IMG/VR virus record: IMGVR_UViG_3300031251_000035
Span: 1 to 48,232 of that record
Length of the DNA stretch: 48,232 bases
DNA from: a virus
Strand: one strand, 5' to 3'
Shown here: in pieces, positions 15,628 through 25,128 of the stretch
Layout: each line of letters begins with the position of its first letter
How positions within the stretch are numbered: position 1 is the stretch's first letter
Made by a program: the position numbers and the translations under genes
Notes under the pieces: model-generated
The model's database searches: none
What the model was told of the DNA's origin: nothing
Seen by the model: only the letters and a program-made list of their open reading frames with translations

Positions 15628-16025
15628 TGGCCCAAGGCTATGACCGACCCCTCACGCGCACAGGCACCCCCGCCCAACAACGGCAGGCCCTCGGCTACAT
15701 CCCCGCACGGGCGGCTGCTGCTGCGAGCGGTGGGGGCGTTGAGGTGTCGGGCGGCGACGCCCCCGTCATCAGCCTTGAGGCCTCGGGCGTCACGCCGGGG
15801 ACCTACGGCGATGCCACCAACGTGGCCCAAGTCACCTTCGACGCCTTTGGCCGCGCCACAACCGCCGCTGCCGTCCCCATCACTTTCCCCGTAGGGGTGG
15901 CCGTGACCTTTGGCACCGGCGCTCCTGCCTCCCCCGGTGTGACCGAAGGGGACCTCTACTTCGACACGACCCTGGCGACCTACGTCGGGTTTGTTTGGCA
16001 TTCTGCCGCATGGAACCAATTCTAG
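15627..16025 (+). CDS. Tail fibre-like protein, 132 aa, GTG start
   Basis: The central repeat GTYGDATNVAQVTFDAFGR, followed by a T/A/V strand, is a known short fibre repeat. The C-terminal YFDTTLATYVGFVWHSAAW resembles chaperone-like or receptor-facing fibre tips. The length suggests a short fibre tip or an accessory protein. The GTG at 15627 overlaps the preceding TAG. Confidence 0.7.
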   Translation: MAQGYDRPLTRTGTPAQQRQALGYIPARAAAAASGGGVEVSGGDAPVISLEASGVTPGTYGDATNVAQVTFDAFGRATTAAAVPITFPVGVAVTFGTGAPASPGVTEGDLYFDTTLATYVGFVWHSAAWNQF

Positions 16026-16037
16026 GAGCACTGCGCT

Positions 16038-16616
16038 ATGGACGACAAGATGAATGCCCTCGCCGCCACGGGCGCTTCCCTCACCCGAGCGGGCGACCTT
16101 TCCGAACGCGCCCAGGCCGAAGGCGTGTACACCGTGGAATGCGTGCGGGATGGGGAGGTCATTTGGCGGGATGAATTCCTCAACACCGTGATGACGGTGG
16201 GGAAGAACCTGGCCCTGGACACCTTCCTGGCAGGGAGCGCCTACACCGTCACCGGCCCGTTCATGGGCCTCATCAGCTCCTCGGGCTACTCCGCCATCAG
16301 CGCCGCCGACACCATGGCCTCCCACGCGGGGTGGACGGAGGCGGGCAATGCCAATGCCCCAACCTACACCGCCCCCCGCAAGACCGCCGCGTGGTCCGCT
16401 GCGTCCGCTGGGGCGAAATCCCTCAGCGCCGCCCTTGCCTTTGCCATCACCGGCACCGGCACCATCAAGGGGGCCTTCATGGTCTACGGCACCGGGGCGG
16501 TGAGCACCATTGACAACACCTCCGGCACGCTGTTGAGCGCCGGGCTGTTCTCTGGCGGGGACCGTGCGGTGCTCTCCGGGGACACCGTCAACGTCTCCTA
16601 CACCCTGAGCCTCTAA
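16038..16616 (+). CDS. Probable virion/tail protein, 192 aa
   Basis: The product has an N-terminal helix, then a mixed fold beginning EGVYTVECVRDGEVIWRDEF and NTVMTVGKNLALDTFL, then beta-rich repeats rich in S, G and T. Similar proteins occur in the tail gene clusters of many proteobacterial phages, with no defined function (recollection). AGGAGCAC gives a good ribosome-binding site. It lies in the fibre cluster, consistent with a baseplate or fibre-associated role. Confidence 0.65.
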   Translation: MDDKMNALAATGASLTRAGDLSERAQAEGVYTVECVRDGEVIWRDEFLNTVMTVGKNLALDTFLAGSAYTVTGPFMGLISSSGYSAISAADTMASHAGWTEAGNANAPTYTAPRKTAAWSAASAGAKSLSAALAFAITGTGTIKGAFMVYGTGAVSTIDNTSGTLLSAGLFSGGDRAVLSGDTVNVSYTLSL

Positions 16617-16622
16617 GCCCCG

Positions 16623-18179
16623 ATGTCCTTCGTTCTCGCTGCCGCATACTTCACTCTGTCCGGCACGACGGTCACTCTCGTGGCCAACAAGAACGTTGCC
16701 TCCGTGGTGCGGAACTCCACGGGCCAGTATACCATCACCTTCACCTCGACCCTCTCCACCGCGAACTATATGGTGCTGGCGACCGCTCGCGCGGCAGCCT
16801 CCTACACCGAGGCCTTGGAGTGCGCACCCTCCCGCAACACCACCAGCGGGAAGAATGCGTACTCCACCTCGGCGTTGGATGTGGTGTGCTACGGGCCGGG
16901 GGACTCGCCAGCGGTGGCCGAGGCCGAACGGGTGTGCGTGCTAGTCATCGACCCCTCCACGGCGGATGCGGATGCGGCGGCCCTGTGGCAGGACCCTGGG
17001 GGTTCCCTGACCCTCCTCTCCGCCCTCAATGCCACAGTCACCAGCCCCGGCACGGGACTCTACACCGTCGCCTTCACCTCCGCCCTTGCAGACGCGAACT
17101 ACTCCGCGTTCTGCGGGGCGCGGTATCCCAACGGTGCGGGGGAGCAAACCCCCATCAGCAACGGGAACCGCAATCCCACAGGGAGTAACAACCTCCACAC
17201 CACCAGCGCCTTCTCGAACTTCTGCGGGAATAACAACGGGGCGTTCGGCCCCTCTAGCGTGCAATACGGTGGGGTGTTCGTTCGGAAGGCCTCGCGCTCT
17301 AGCGCGGGGGTGCTGGCCGCTGTCCGCTTCTCCGTCTCCGGCTCGACCTGCACAATCATTGACCAACAAAACGTCACCTCCGTTACCTACAACTCCACAG
17401 GCGTCTACACCGTCAACTTTACCTCAGCTCTCGCCAACACCAACTGGGTGCCGATCTGCGCGGGGAAGTGGGGGGATGCGGCGGGGAACAACAACACCCC
17501 CTGGGTGGGCGCGCCGGGGCTGAGCAACGCCACCCATACCCTAACCACCTCCGCCGTCACTGTCGCCACGCGGTTCTTCCAGAACTCCGGGCCGTTTGAC
17601 GCCGCCACAATCGACGTGCTGATTGTGGATGCGGGGTCCTTCGGCGGGGGATCGGACTACTCCGACAGCGTGAGTGAGTCCGTCAGTGCAGCGGATACGG
17701 ATTCCGCCCTCGCGGTGTTCGCCTCAAGCCTCACGGAAACTCTCAGCGCCGCTGACACTGAGGCCTCGGTAGGGGTCTTCTCCAGCGCCGTTGCCGAGAC
17801 TGCGAGTGCCGCTGACGCCCTCGCCACTGGGGGCTCGTTCGGAGTAAGTGTTGCCGAGAACTCCAACATCGCCGACCTAGTCTCCGGCGGGACGGGCATT
17901 GGGGTCGGGGTGAGTGAGGCCTCCCCCGCCTCCGACGACTTCGACACCGTCCGCTACCTCAACCTAAGTGTGGACGAATCCGCCCCCCTTCTCGACATAA
18001 CCAACGGCGGGTTCCCCTATTCCGAAGGCGTGAGCGAGTTCTCCAATCTCTCCGACTCCCTCGCTTCGGTGATCTATGTCAAACCCTACCTCTGCTTCCG
18101 CCGCGCCGTGCCCGCACCCGATGGCGAAGGCCCCGGCAACCCCGGCGTGCTTTACATTGCATTCACAAGGGACGGATGA
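16623..18179 (+). CDS. Repetitive tail fibre protein, 518 aa
   Basis: Three tandem beta domains of about 110 residues each occupy residues 1-341. Each carries a core like NVTSVTYNSTGVYTVNFTSA followed by a LANTNW or STANYM turn. From about residue 345 there are short repeats of the SVSESVSAADT / TETLSAADTEAS type, then a distinct C-terminal cap (VKPYLCFRRAVPAPDGEG). This is a modular fibre. The repeats suggest growth by internal duplication. Confidence 0.75.
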   Translation: MSFVLAAAYFTLSGTTVTLVANKNVASVVRNSTGQYTITFTSTLSTANYMVLATARAAASYTEALECAPSRNTTSGKNAYSTSALDVVCYGPGDSPAVAEAERVCVLVIDPSTADADAAALWQDPGGSLTLLSALNATVTSPGTGLYTVAFTSALADANYSAFCGARYPNGAGEQTPISNGNRNPTGSNNLHTTSAFSNFCGNNNGAFGPSSVQYGGVFVRKASRSSAGVLAAVRFSVSGSTCTIIDQQNVTSVTYNSTGVYTVNFTSALANTNWVPICAGKWGDAAGNNNTPWVGAPGLSNATHTLTTSAVTVATRFFQNSGPFDAATIDVLIVDAGSFGGGSDYSDSVSESVSAADTDSALAVFASSLTETLSAADTEASVGVFSSAVAETASAADALATGGSFGVSVAENSNIADLVSGGTGIGVGVSEASPASDDFDTVRYLNLSVDESAPLLDITNGGFPYSEGVSEFSNLSDSLASVIYVKPYLCFRRAVPAPDGEGPGNPGVLYIAFTRDG

Positions 18180-18964
18180 TGGCTGTTGATGTTGAGGCGA
18201 TTTGCAACCGCGCCCTGAGCGACATTGGGGCGCGGGTGTTGATTGGGGCGATCACGGATGACAACCCCGCCGCGAAGCAGTGCGCGCTGTGGTATGACAC
18301 CCTGCGGCAGCAGCTCCTTCAAGCGGCTCCGTGGAGCTTCGCCCGCAAGACTGTGGTGTTGGAGACTTTGGCCCTCCTGACCGACACCCCCATGCCGGAG
18401 GGCATGTACCCCTGGCAGGTCAAGTACACCTACCCCGCCGACTGCCTACGGATGAACTACATCCTCCCGCCCCCACTCCCTCCGGCGGACAATGTGGCCC
18501 CGGATGTGAGTGGGGGGCCGCTGTTTGCCAACGGGTGGCTGATGCCCTCGCGGAGCTGGCGCTTCCTCCCGGCGTATGACACCGATCCTGATAATGACAA
18601 CGCCCCCCGTCGGGTGCTCCTCTCCAACCTTCCCGACGCCACGGGCGTGTATGTGGTGGATGTTGAGGACACGACCATGTTCAACGGGAGCTTTGAGGTG
18701 GCCCTGAGTGCCGCCCTGGCCTACAAGCTGGTGATGCCCCTCACAGGGAACGCCGGGATGAAGGCGGGATTCAAGGAGATCGCGCAAGAGGAACTTACCA
18801 AGGCGAGGGTGAAGGACGGCAACGAGGCCATCCCGTCCTCCGACCACATCCCGGATTGGATCGCGGTGCGGGGATTCGGCGCTTACGCCAACGGCTTCGC
18901 TGGCGGTGGTTTCGGCCTCGGGCAGTGGTATAATGGTTGGTCAGATGTGAGTTGGGGGAGCTGA
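18176..18964 (+). CDS. Tail adaptor (T7 gp11-like tail tubular protein A), 262 aa
   Basis: This protein joins the portal to the nozzle. It matches the family opening (AICNRALSDIGARVLI, then LWYDTLRQQLLQAAPWSFA) and the later VLLSNLPDATGVYVVDVED with a helical EVALSAALAYKLVMPLTG segment. Its place directly before the large nozzle gene is the standard order. The ATGA overlap with the upstream gene sets the start. Length is somewhat longer than T7 gp11, as in many environmental podophages. Confidence 0.85.
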   Translation: MMAVDVEAICNRALSDIGARVLIGAITDDNPAAKQCALWYDTLRQQLLQAAPWSFARKTVVLETLALLTDTPMPEGMYPWQVKYTYPADCLRMNYILPPPLPPADNVAPDVSGGPLFANGWLMPSRSWRFLPAYDTDPDNDNAPRRVLLSNLPDATGVYVVDVEDTTMFNGSFEVALSAALAYKLVMPLTGNAGMKAGFKEIAQEELTKARVKDGNEAIPSSDHIPDWIAVRGFGAYANGFAGGGFGLGQWYNGWSDVSWGS

Positions 18965-18967
18965 CGG

Positions 18968-21900
18968 ATGGCCCAAGCTGAAATCCAATCCAGCCTAAAC
19001 GCGGGGGAGCTGAGCCCCGCGCTTTACGCTCGCGTGGACCTTGATAAGTACGCCTCCGGCGCGGCGCTGCTCCGCAACTTCATCCCCGATTACCGGGGTG
19101 GGGCTATCAACCGCCCTGGCACCAAATTCATCGCCTCCGTGCCTGAGGGCTCCCGCCTCATCCCCTTCGTCCCCTCGACGGAGGAATCCTATGTCCTGGT
19201 GTTCTACGCTGGGAGCGCGGATGTGTACCTGAATGGGGTGTTGGTTGGGGGGGTTGAGTCCCCCTTCACCCTCGCCGAACTCCCGCTGGTGAAGTACACC
19301 CAGAGCGCGGATGTGCTGACGCTCGTCCACCCGGCCCACATCCCGGTCAACATCATCCGCACGGGGCCGACAACCTTCACGCTTGAGACCATCACCGTGG
19401 GGCCAACCATCCAGCCCCCAACCATCAACACCATGACGGCCCCGCACAATGGCCCGTACAACTTCGGCTACCTCGTCACAGCGGTGGACGCGGATGGGAA
19501 GGAAGAATCCCTCCCCAGCGGGCCGGGGGTGAAGTCCTCCGAGGCCATGAACGAAACCACCAACCGGGTCATCGGCCTCACTTGGGACGCGCCGGTAGAT
19601 GGTGATGGCAACCCCCTCGCGGTGGGAGGGTACAACATCTACAAATGGGGGCCGATTGATGCGGTGACGCTGAACCCCGCGACCGTGTGGGGCTTCATCG
19701 GGACCTCCCAAACCACCACCTTCACCGACAACAACATCGCACCGGACTTCTCCAAGCAACCGCCGCGTTGGGGCGACCCCTTCAACGGCGGGCAGTTCGA
19801 GACCATCAATGTGGATGGGGGCGGAAGCGGATACGATGGGGTGAGCGGGGGGTGGCCCTCCGCAATTCCCTACGTGCCTCTCGTGATCACTGGGGATGGG
19901 GCCAACGCCCTGGCCTATGGCGTCGTGGACCACGCAGCGGGCACCCTTATCGGCGCGTACATCATCAACCCCGGCACGAACTACACCACGGCGACCATCA
20001 CAGGGGACGGTGAGGGCGGCACTGGGGCAACCTTCACCTACCGCCTCACCTCTGCCACCCCACTCTACCCCTCCTGCACTGCGTACTTCCAACAGCGCCG
20101 GGCTTTTGCGGGGAGTGACCTTAAGCCCGAGACGTTGGTGATGAGCCAAATCGGGCTCTACAACAACTTCAACACAACGCCGGTGGCGTTGGACACGGAT
20201 GCCCTGGTGCTGAGCATTGCCGGAGAGCAGATCAACACCATCAAAGCCATGGTGCCGGTGAGCTATGGGCTGTTGCTGTTCACCACCGGAGGCTCCTTCC
20301 TCCTCAACGGGGGCTCGCCTTACGCCCCGCTCACGCCCTCAAGCGTGAGCGTGCAGGCGCAATCCTCCGTTGGCATCAACGACCTCATGCCCCTGCGGGT
20401 GAACGCCGATGTGCTGTACGTCCAGAACAAGGGCAACCGGGTCCGCAACCTCGCCTTCGCATGGCAGCGGCAGGCCTACCAAGGCTCCGACATCTCCTCC
20501 CTCGCCTCCCACCTCTTCGACTCCTACGAAACTGTGGACTGGACCTGGGCCGAGGAGCCCTTCAAGGTCGTGTGGGCGGTGAGGGACGACGGCCGGATGC
20601 TCTCCTGCACCTACGTCCCCGATCAGGAGGTGTTCGCCTGGGCGCGGCACGACACCCAAGGCCTGTTCACCTCGGTGTGCAGCGTGCCGGAGGGTGGGGC
20701 CGATGCGGTGTATGTGATCGTCCAGCGGTACGTTCCCACGGGAGATGCGGATTGCGGAACTGGGTGGGTGTGGCACCTTGAGCGGATGGCGACTCGCGCG
20801 GGATGCTGTATTGACGATGCGTGGTTTTTGGACGATGCGGTGGAGCTTGAGCGCACGGTGGGGGCGGGGGATGTGAGCATTGTCGGGTCGCCGGTTGTGG
20901 GGTCCGAGGTTGCGCTGTGCGGGGATTGTGGGTCGGCGGAGTGGTTCACGGGGTTGGACGGGACGGTGGGGTCCTACAGCGGGCCGTTTGACAGCCTTGC
21001 TACGACTGCGGGAGGGAACTCCGCCCAACAGCTTGGGTTTTACCAAGCCTCCTCGGGTTCCGACCTCTTTGGCCAACCCCGCTATGCGGGAGAGGGGCGT
21101 TGGAGTTTTGTTTCTTGGTTTGAGTACGTCATCCCGAGCGACTACTCTGGCGGCCCAATTTCCTTCCCTTTCACAGCCTCTTGTGTGGGGACGGCAGACG
21201 CGCCCACTTCTCCCGGCGCGCCTAACGATGCCGGCATCTCCCTCCGAATGATCATGATTGATGATGGGGGGATTGGAATTAGCGCCTTGGGGTCGAATGA
21301 CTTCACAGGGCACGAGGTGGGGGAGTGGCTCGACCTCGATCAAGGCCTCCAATACAGCTTCACGGATAAGGGGGTGTCCCACTCTCTCGCCCACAGCTTT
21401 GCGGAGTCCAACGATTTCAACAGCGCGACGCCCGTTCCGGGAGGGGACTGGTCCCTCCTTCAAGGTTTTTGGACCGCTGTGGCGAATGGAACATACTCCC
21501 TCGCGCCGGGAAAGATTGTCTGCCTTATTCTCTATTCCGATTCCTACGTGGAGGCCTCCACCGGCCAGTACCTTCAACTTGAAGTGAACGACTTTCGGCC
21601 GACCACCACTTCCTCGGTATTTGCGGGGGTTGAGGTGGGGGATTATATCTTCACCCCCCAATGTGGGAAAATCCGAGTCACCTCGAAGGAGAGCGATTGT
21701 CTCCTCCACGGGCTGGTGGTGAAGGAAATTTCTCACATCCCTAACGACCCCAACGCCTCCCCTCTTCCGTTGAAGGCGGGCGAGTGGGAGTATGTGACCC
21801 CTGCGTCCTCGCTCTCCGGGTTGGATCATCTGGAGGGGAAGGAGGTGTGGGCGCTGGTGGATGGAGAGGTGATGGGGCCGTTGACCGTTGAGGGTGGGGT

Positions 21901-22267
21901 TGTAAGCTTCGGGGACACTGTAGGGGCTAGTATTGTTGCGGGGCTGGCCTACACCTCCCAGATCAAGACCCTCTACCTTACGGTGGATGGGCTCCTCCCC
22001 GGCACCATCCAGGGCAAGCGAAAGTTCACCCCGGCGGCGACGTTGAGGGTGGAGTGTACGAGGGGGCTGACGGCGGGGCTGGATTTCGACTCCCTCACCC
22101 CTGTGCCGGACCTTGCGGGGACGGAGCTGTTCAGCGGCGACGCTCGGGTGGTGGTGTATAGCGATTGGACCGAGCGCGGGGAGGTGTGCATTGAACAGAC
22201 CCAGCCTCTCCCTGCCGGGGTGTTGGGCATCATTACGGAGGTGACGGCCGGTGATACGGGACGCTGA
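18968..22267 (+). CDS. Tail nozzle (T7 gp12-like tail tubular protein B), 1099 aa
   Basis: This forms the distal tail tube of short-tailed phages. The N-terminus NAGELSPALYARVDLDKY followed by LLRNFIPDYRGGAINRPG is the hallmark of the family. The central region includes LKPETLVMSQIGLYNNF, QINTIKAMVPVSYGLLLF and VLYVQNKGNRVRNLAF motifs typical of nozzle proteins. At 1099 residues it is much longer than T7 gp12. Additional beta domains are inserted in the C-terminal half (about residues 640-870), where base composition also becomes less GC-rich, which may mark an acquired domain. Confidence 0.85.
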   Translation: MAQAEIQSSLNAGELSPALYARVDLDKYASGAALLRNFIPDYRGGAINRPGTKFIASVPEGSRLIPFVPSTEESYVLVFYAGSADVYLNGVLVGGVESPFTLAELPLVKYTQSADVLTLVHPAHIPVNIIRTGPTTFTLETITVGPTIQPPTINTMTAPHNGPYNFGYLVTAVDADGKEESLPSGPGVKSSEAMNETTNRVIGLTWDAPVDGDGNPLAVGGYNIYKWGPIDAVTLNPATVWGFIGTSQTTTFTDNNIAPDFSKQPPRWGDPFNGGQFETINVDGGGSGYDGVSGGWPSAIPYVPLVITGDGANALAYGVVDHAAGTLIGAYIINPGTNYTTATITGDGEGGTGATFTYRLTSATPLYPSCTAYFQQRRAFAGSDLKPETLVMSQIGLYNNFNTTPVALDTDALVLSIAGEQINTIKAMVPVSYGLLLFTTGGSFLLNGGSPYAPLTPSSVSVQAQSSVGINDLMPLRVNADVLYVQNKGNRVRNLAFAWQRQAYQGSDISSLASHLFDSYETVDWTWAEEPFKVVWAVRDDGRMLSCTYVPDQEVFAWARHDTQGLFTSVCSVPEGGADAVYVIVQRYVPTGDADCGTGWVWHLERMATRAGCCIDDAWFLDDAVELERTVGAGDVSIVGSPVVGSEVALCGDCGSAEWFTGLDGTVGSYSGPFDSLATTAGGNSAQQLGFYQASSGSDLFGQPRYAGEGRWSFVSWFEYVIPSDYSGGPISFPFTASCVGTADAPTSPGAPNDAGISLRMIMIDDGGIGISALGSNDFTGHEVGEWLDLDQGLQYSFTDKGVSHSLAHSFAESNDFNSATPVPGGDWSLLQGFWTAVANGTYSLAPGKIVCLILYSDSYVEASTGQYLQLEVNDFRPTTTSSVFAGVEVGDYIFTPQCGKIRVTSKESDCLLHGLVVKEISHIPNDPNASPLPLKAGEWEYVTPASSLSGLDHLEGKEVWALVDGEVMGPLTVEGGVVSFGDTVGASIVAGLAYTSQIKTLYLTVDGLLPGTIQGKRKFTPAATLRVECTRGLTAGLDFDSLTPVPDLAGTELFSGDARVVVYSDWTERGEVCIEQTQPLPAGVLGIITEVTAGDTGR

Positions 22268-22646
22268 TCGGAGGGAGGTGGAGGCCCTGGGGTTCACGCC
22301 CCAGCGTGCCATCTCTATGAGCGTGGAGGGGAGTGACGCCGCGTTCGTGCAGCGCATTGAGGGCGAGCCTGTGGCGTACTGGGGGTGGAAGGCGCATTCG
22401 CTGTTGTCCTCCCGCGCCAATGTGTGGATGCTCTCCACGCCCGCGGCGGACCTCCACCCCGTGGCTTTCGCGCGCGAGAGTGTGCGGTTGAGGGATGAGC
22501 TATTAGAGCGCTTCACCGCGCTCTTGGCGGATGTTCACGCCGCCCACACTGTTGCGGTGCGGTGGCTTGAGTGGTTGGGCTTTAGAGTAGTGGCCGCGCG
22601 GAGCGTGGGCGCTGAGGTGTTTTACACCATGCAAAGGGACCGTTGA
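22251..22646 (+). CDS. GNAT-like internal virion protein (T7 gp13-type), 131 aa, GTG start
   Basis: The length, the order before the gp14-like gene, and the pattern RRWLEWLGF-like (VRWLEWLGFRVVAA) at the C-terminus match the T7 gp13 / phage acetyltransferase-like family. In T7 the protein is needed for correct virion assembly and has no proven acetylation substrate. It overlaps the nozzle gene by 17 bases. Confidence 0.7.
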   Translation: MIRDADRREVEALGFTPQRAISMSVEGSDAAFVQRIEGEPVAYWGWKAHSLLSSRANVWMLSTPAADLHPVAFARESVRLRDELLERFTALLADVHAAHTVAVRWLEWLGFRVVAARSVGAEVFYTMQRDR

Positions 22647-23191
22647 TGGGCGCGTTGGCTGGGATTGGGCAAGGGATCGGGCAGGCGTTTAGCCCTGCGG
22701 CGACGGCGGAAGCGGGGGCGAAGAGCGCGCTGGGGTGGGGGACGCTTGCCACGGGGGTGCAGGTTGGGGCGGACCTCCTCCAGGGCGCGGGGGGGTTTGA
22801 GCAGGCGCAGTACGCGGCCAAGCTGGCCTCGCGCAATGCGGGGGTGGCGCGGCTTGTGGGGCAGGAGGAGGAAAGCGCCGCCAAGGGACGCACGACCGCT
22901 GCGGTGGCGAGCGCCAAGGCCCAGCAGGCGGCCAACGGGGTTGAGGTCAACTCCGGCACTGCGGTCAACGTGCGCAATGCGGTCCAAGCCTTCGGCGACA
23001 TGGACGCGGCGATGATTCACTACAACGCCGCGAAGGAGGCGTATGGGCTTGAGGCCCAGGCGGCGGTGGATAAGAGTGCGGGTAGGGCCGCGTTGGCGGG
23101 AGGCGTGCTCAAGGCAGGCGCAAGCTTCCTCAGCGGCGCGTCCTCCCTCAGTGACAAGTGGCAGTCCTACCGCCGGAGCGGAGCAGTCTGA
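22646..23191 (+). CDS. Internal virion (ejection) protein, T7 gp14-like, 181 aa
   Basis: This small ejection protein forms the outer-membrane part of the DNA translocation channel in T7-type phages. The sequence shows a Gly/Ala-rich amphipathic N-terminus (MGALAGIGQGIGQAF), a long Ala/Gln/Lys helix with EEESAAKGRTTAAVASAKAQ, and a second hydrophobic Gly/Ala/Ser segment near the C-terminus. It is first of three ejection genes in the canonical 14-15-16 order. TGATG coupling sets the ATG at 22646. Confidence 0.75.
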   Translation: MGALAGIGQGIGQAFSPAATAEAGAKSALGWGTLATGVQVGADLLQGAGGFEQAQYAAKLASRNAGVARLVGQEEESAAKGRTTAAVASAKAQQAANGVEVNSGTAVNVRNAVQAFGDMDAAMIHYNAAKEAYGLEAQAAVDKSAGRAALAGGVLKAGASFLSGASSLSDKWQSYRRSGAV

Positions 23192-25128
23192 TGGCGATTC
23201 AAGTTCCCACGGGGCCGAGCGGTCGGTTCAACTCCGCGCCGGTCAACGTCACCCCCCCGCCCAACGGCGCGCAGGTGTTGGGGCAAGGCCTTGCGGACAT
23301 CGGGCGCAGCGCGCAGGAGGTGAGTGACACCTTCTCCCGCCATGCCGAAGCCCAAGCCGCGATTGACAACAAGGCGGCGGTTGATGGTGCGACGGTGGGC
23401 CTCGCCCAGGACCTCGGGCGCATTTCCGACGACTTCGCCAACAACAACAAGGGCATTGCGGCGCAGGAGAACCTGCCCTCGGTGTTTGACGCGGTGGAGA
23501 AGGCGCGGGCCGCGCACGCGGAGACTCTCACCAGTCCGGCGGCGAGGGATTTGTTCAACACGCAGTCCCGCATTGCGACGTTGCAGACGACGCAATCCCT
23601 CGCGAGGTTTGCGTCCGTCGAGAAGAAGGACTATAACACCAAGCAGATCGACGGGCGGATCACGCTGCTGCAACAGGGGCAGACGGCGGAGAACTTCAAC
23701 GAGGTTCAGGACGGGATCAACCAACAGCTTGCGGTGTTGGCGACCCCGCAGTTGCAGGGCTGGAGCCCGGAGGAGTATCAGGCCAAAGTCGCCGAGATGC
23801 GGAGTAAGAGTGCGTACTCCATCACAGCGGGCCTCGCGCCAGATGATCCCGCCAAGGCCCAGGCGTTCTACGATCAGCATAAGGACGCGATGTTCCCCGC
23901 CCAGCGCACGCAAGCTGAGGCCCTTATCCGCGCGTCGAGTGAGAACAAGACTGTGTCGAGCGTGGCGGATGAGTACACCGCGCACGCGGCGCGGGGCACG
24001 CCGAATGTCTTTGCGGGGATCGAGGCCCTCACGGCTGCGGGGGCGACCATCACCTCCGGCCTTCGGACCCCCGAGCACAATGCCGCTGTAGGAGGTGTGC
24101 CCAACTCGCACCACCTCAATGACACCGCACGGGACCTTGTGCCCCCGAAGGGCATGACGATGGCGCAGTTGGCCGAGCAGGCCCGCACCCTCATGCCTGG
24201 TGCGAAGGTGATCAACGAGGGGAATCATGTGCATGTGCAGTGGGATGCCCCCACCAGTGAGGGGGATGCGCTGGATAACCTTGAAACTCATGCGGCGCAA
24301 GGGTACGATGCCATTGCGCATGATCCGAGGTTGCACGGCGACCCTGTGCTGATTGACCGCGCCCAGTCCCGCTACTTGCAGAACATCAACCAAGCCCGTG
24401 CGTTGAACAACCTCTCCACGGGCGCGGCGAGGGAGCGACTCCAAGGCGCGGCCCTCAGCGCCAACATCACCGACCCGGCGAAGTTGCAATCCGCGTACCC
24501 CGGCGCGTTGGAGGATTGGAACGCCCTCAGCACCAGCGCCAAACGCCAGCTCACGACCCAACTCACCGTCCAGGGTAACGCCCCCACTCCCACGCGGGAC
24601 AACAACTACCACGCGTGGCTGGGGCGGTTGATGAACCCCTCGACCGCTAGCGCCGCAGCGCACGAGAGCTTGGGGGGTGTGGACCTTACGCGGAGTCAGT
24701 CCAACGAACTCTTCAAGCTCCAACAGAAGGTGCTAGCGAAGGATCAGGCCACGGCGGCGAAGCAGGCCAACATCGCAGCGGCCCTGGCGAACCCCTACGT
24801 CAAAGCGGGGGTGAAGGGCCTCAACGATGAGGACTACCACGTCTTCACCGGGGCGCTCAACGGTGCGCTGGATTCCTGGGCGGAGAGCCATCCGGGAAAG
24901 AAGCCTTCGGCGATGGAGGTGGGGCAGATTGCCAACGGGCTGCTGGCGGAGCGGACGGCGCAGGGCACGCGGAGCATCCTAGGCCTCACCGTCCCCACCA
25001 CCTTCAAACGCCCCGGCTTCGAGGTCCCCGAATACGTGGCGGACAACATTACGCAGAAATTTACCCAACGCTTCGGGCGGGCACCCACACCCGCTGAGGT
25101 GGCGTACATCTACCACGGAGCGAAGTGA
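23191..25128 (+). CDS. Internal virion (ejection) protein with a peptidase M15-like domain, 645 aa
   Basis: By position and long helical character it is the T7 gp15-like periplasmic tunnel component. Unlike T7 gp15, it contains a peptidase M15 (D-Ala-D-Ala carboxypeptidase type) segment at about residues 280-352. This shows ITSGLRTPEHNAAVGG, then SHHLNDTARD (zinc ligands H308 and D315) and HVHVQ (H348). The usual Gly in the SxHxxGxAxD motif is Asp here. The domain probably opens peptidoglycan cross-links during DNA ejection. The ATG at 23191 shares a base with the upstream stop. Confidence 0.8.
   Translation: MAIQVPTGPSGRFNSAPVNVTPPPNGAQVLGQGLADIGRSAQEVSDTFSRHAEAQAAIDNKAAVDGATVGLAQDLGRISDDFANNNKGIAAQENLPSVFDAVEKARAAHAETLTSPAARDLFNTQSRIATLQTTQSLARFASVEKKDYNTKQIDGRITLLQQGQTAENFNEVQDGINQQLAVLATPQLQGWSPEEYQAKVAEMRSKSAYSITAGLAPDDPAKAQAFYDQHKDAMFPAQRTQAEALIRASSENKTVSSVADEYTAHAARGTPNVFAGIEALTAAGATITSGLRTPEHNAAVGGVPNSHHLNDTARDLVPPKGMTMAQLAEQARTLMPGAKVINEGNHVHVQWDAPTSEGDALDNLETHAAQGYDAIAHDPRLHGDPVLIDRAQSRYLQNINQARALNNLSTGAARERLQGAALSANITDPAKLQSAYPGALEDWNALSTSAKRQLTTQLTVQGNAPTPTRDNNYHAWLGRLMNPSTASAAAHESLGGVDLTRSQSNELFKLQQKVLAKDQATAAKQANIAAALANPYVKAGVKGLNDEDYHVFTGALNGALDSWAESHPGKKPSAMEVGQIANGLLAERTAQGTRSILGLTVPTTFKRPGFEVPEYVADNITQKFTQRFGRAPTPAEVAYIYHGAK

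Noticed and set aside
11027-18179. Diversity-generating retroelement, expected by analogy with BPP-1
   Set aside because: No reverse transcriptase motif (such as YxDD in a suitable frame) and no template/variable repeat pair were seen near the fibre genes.
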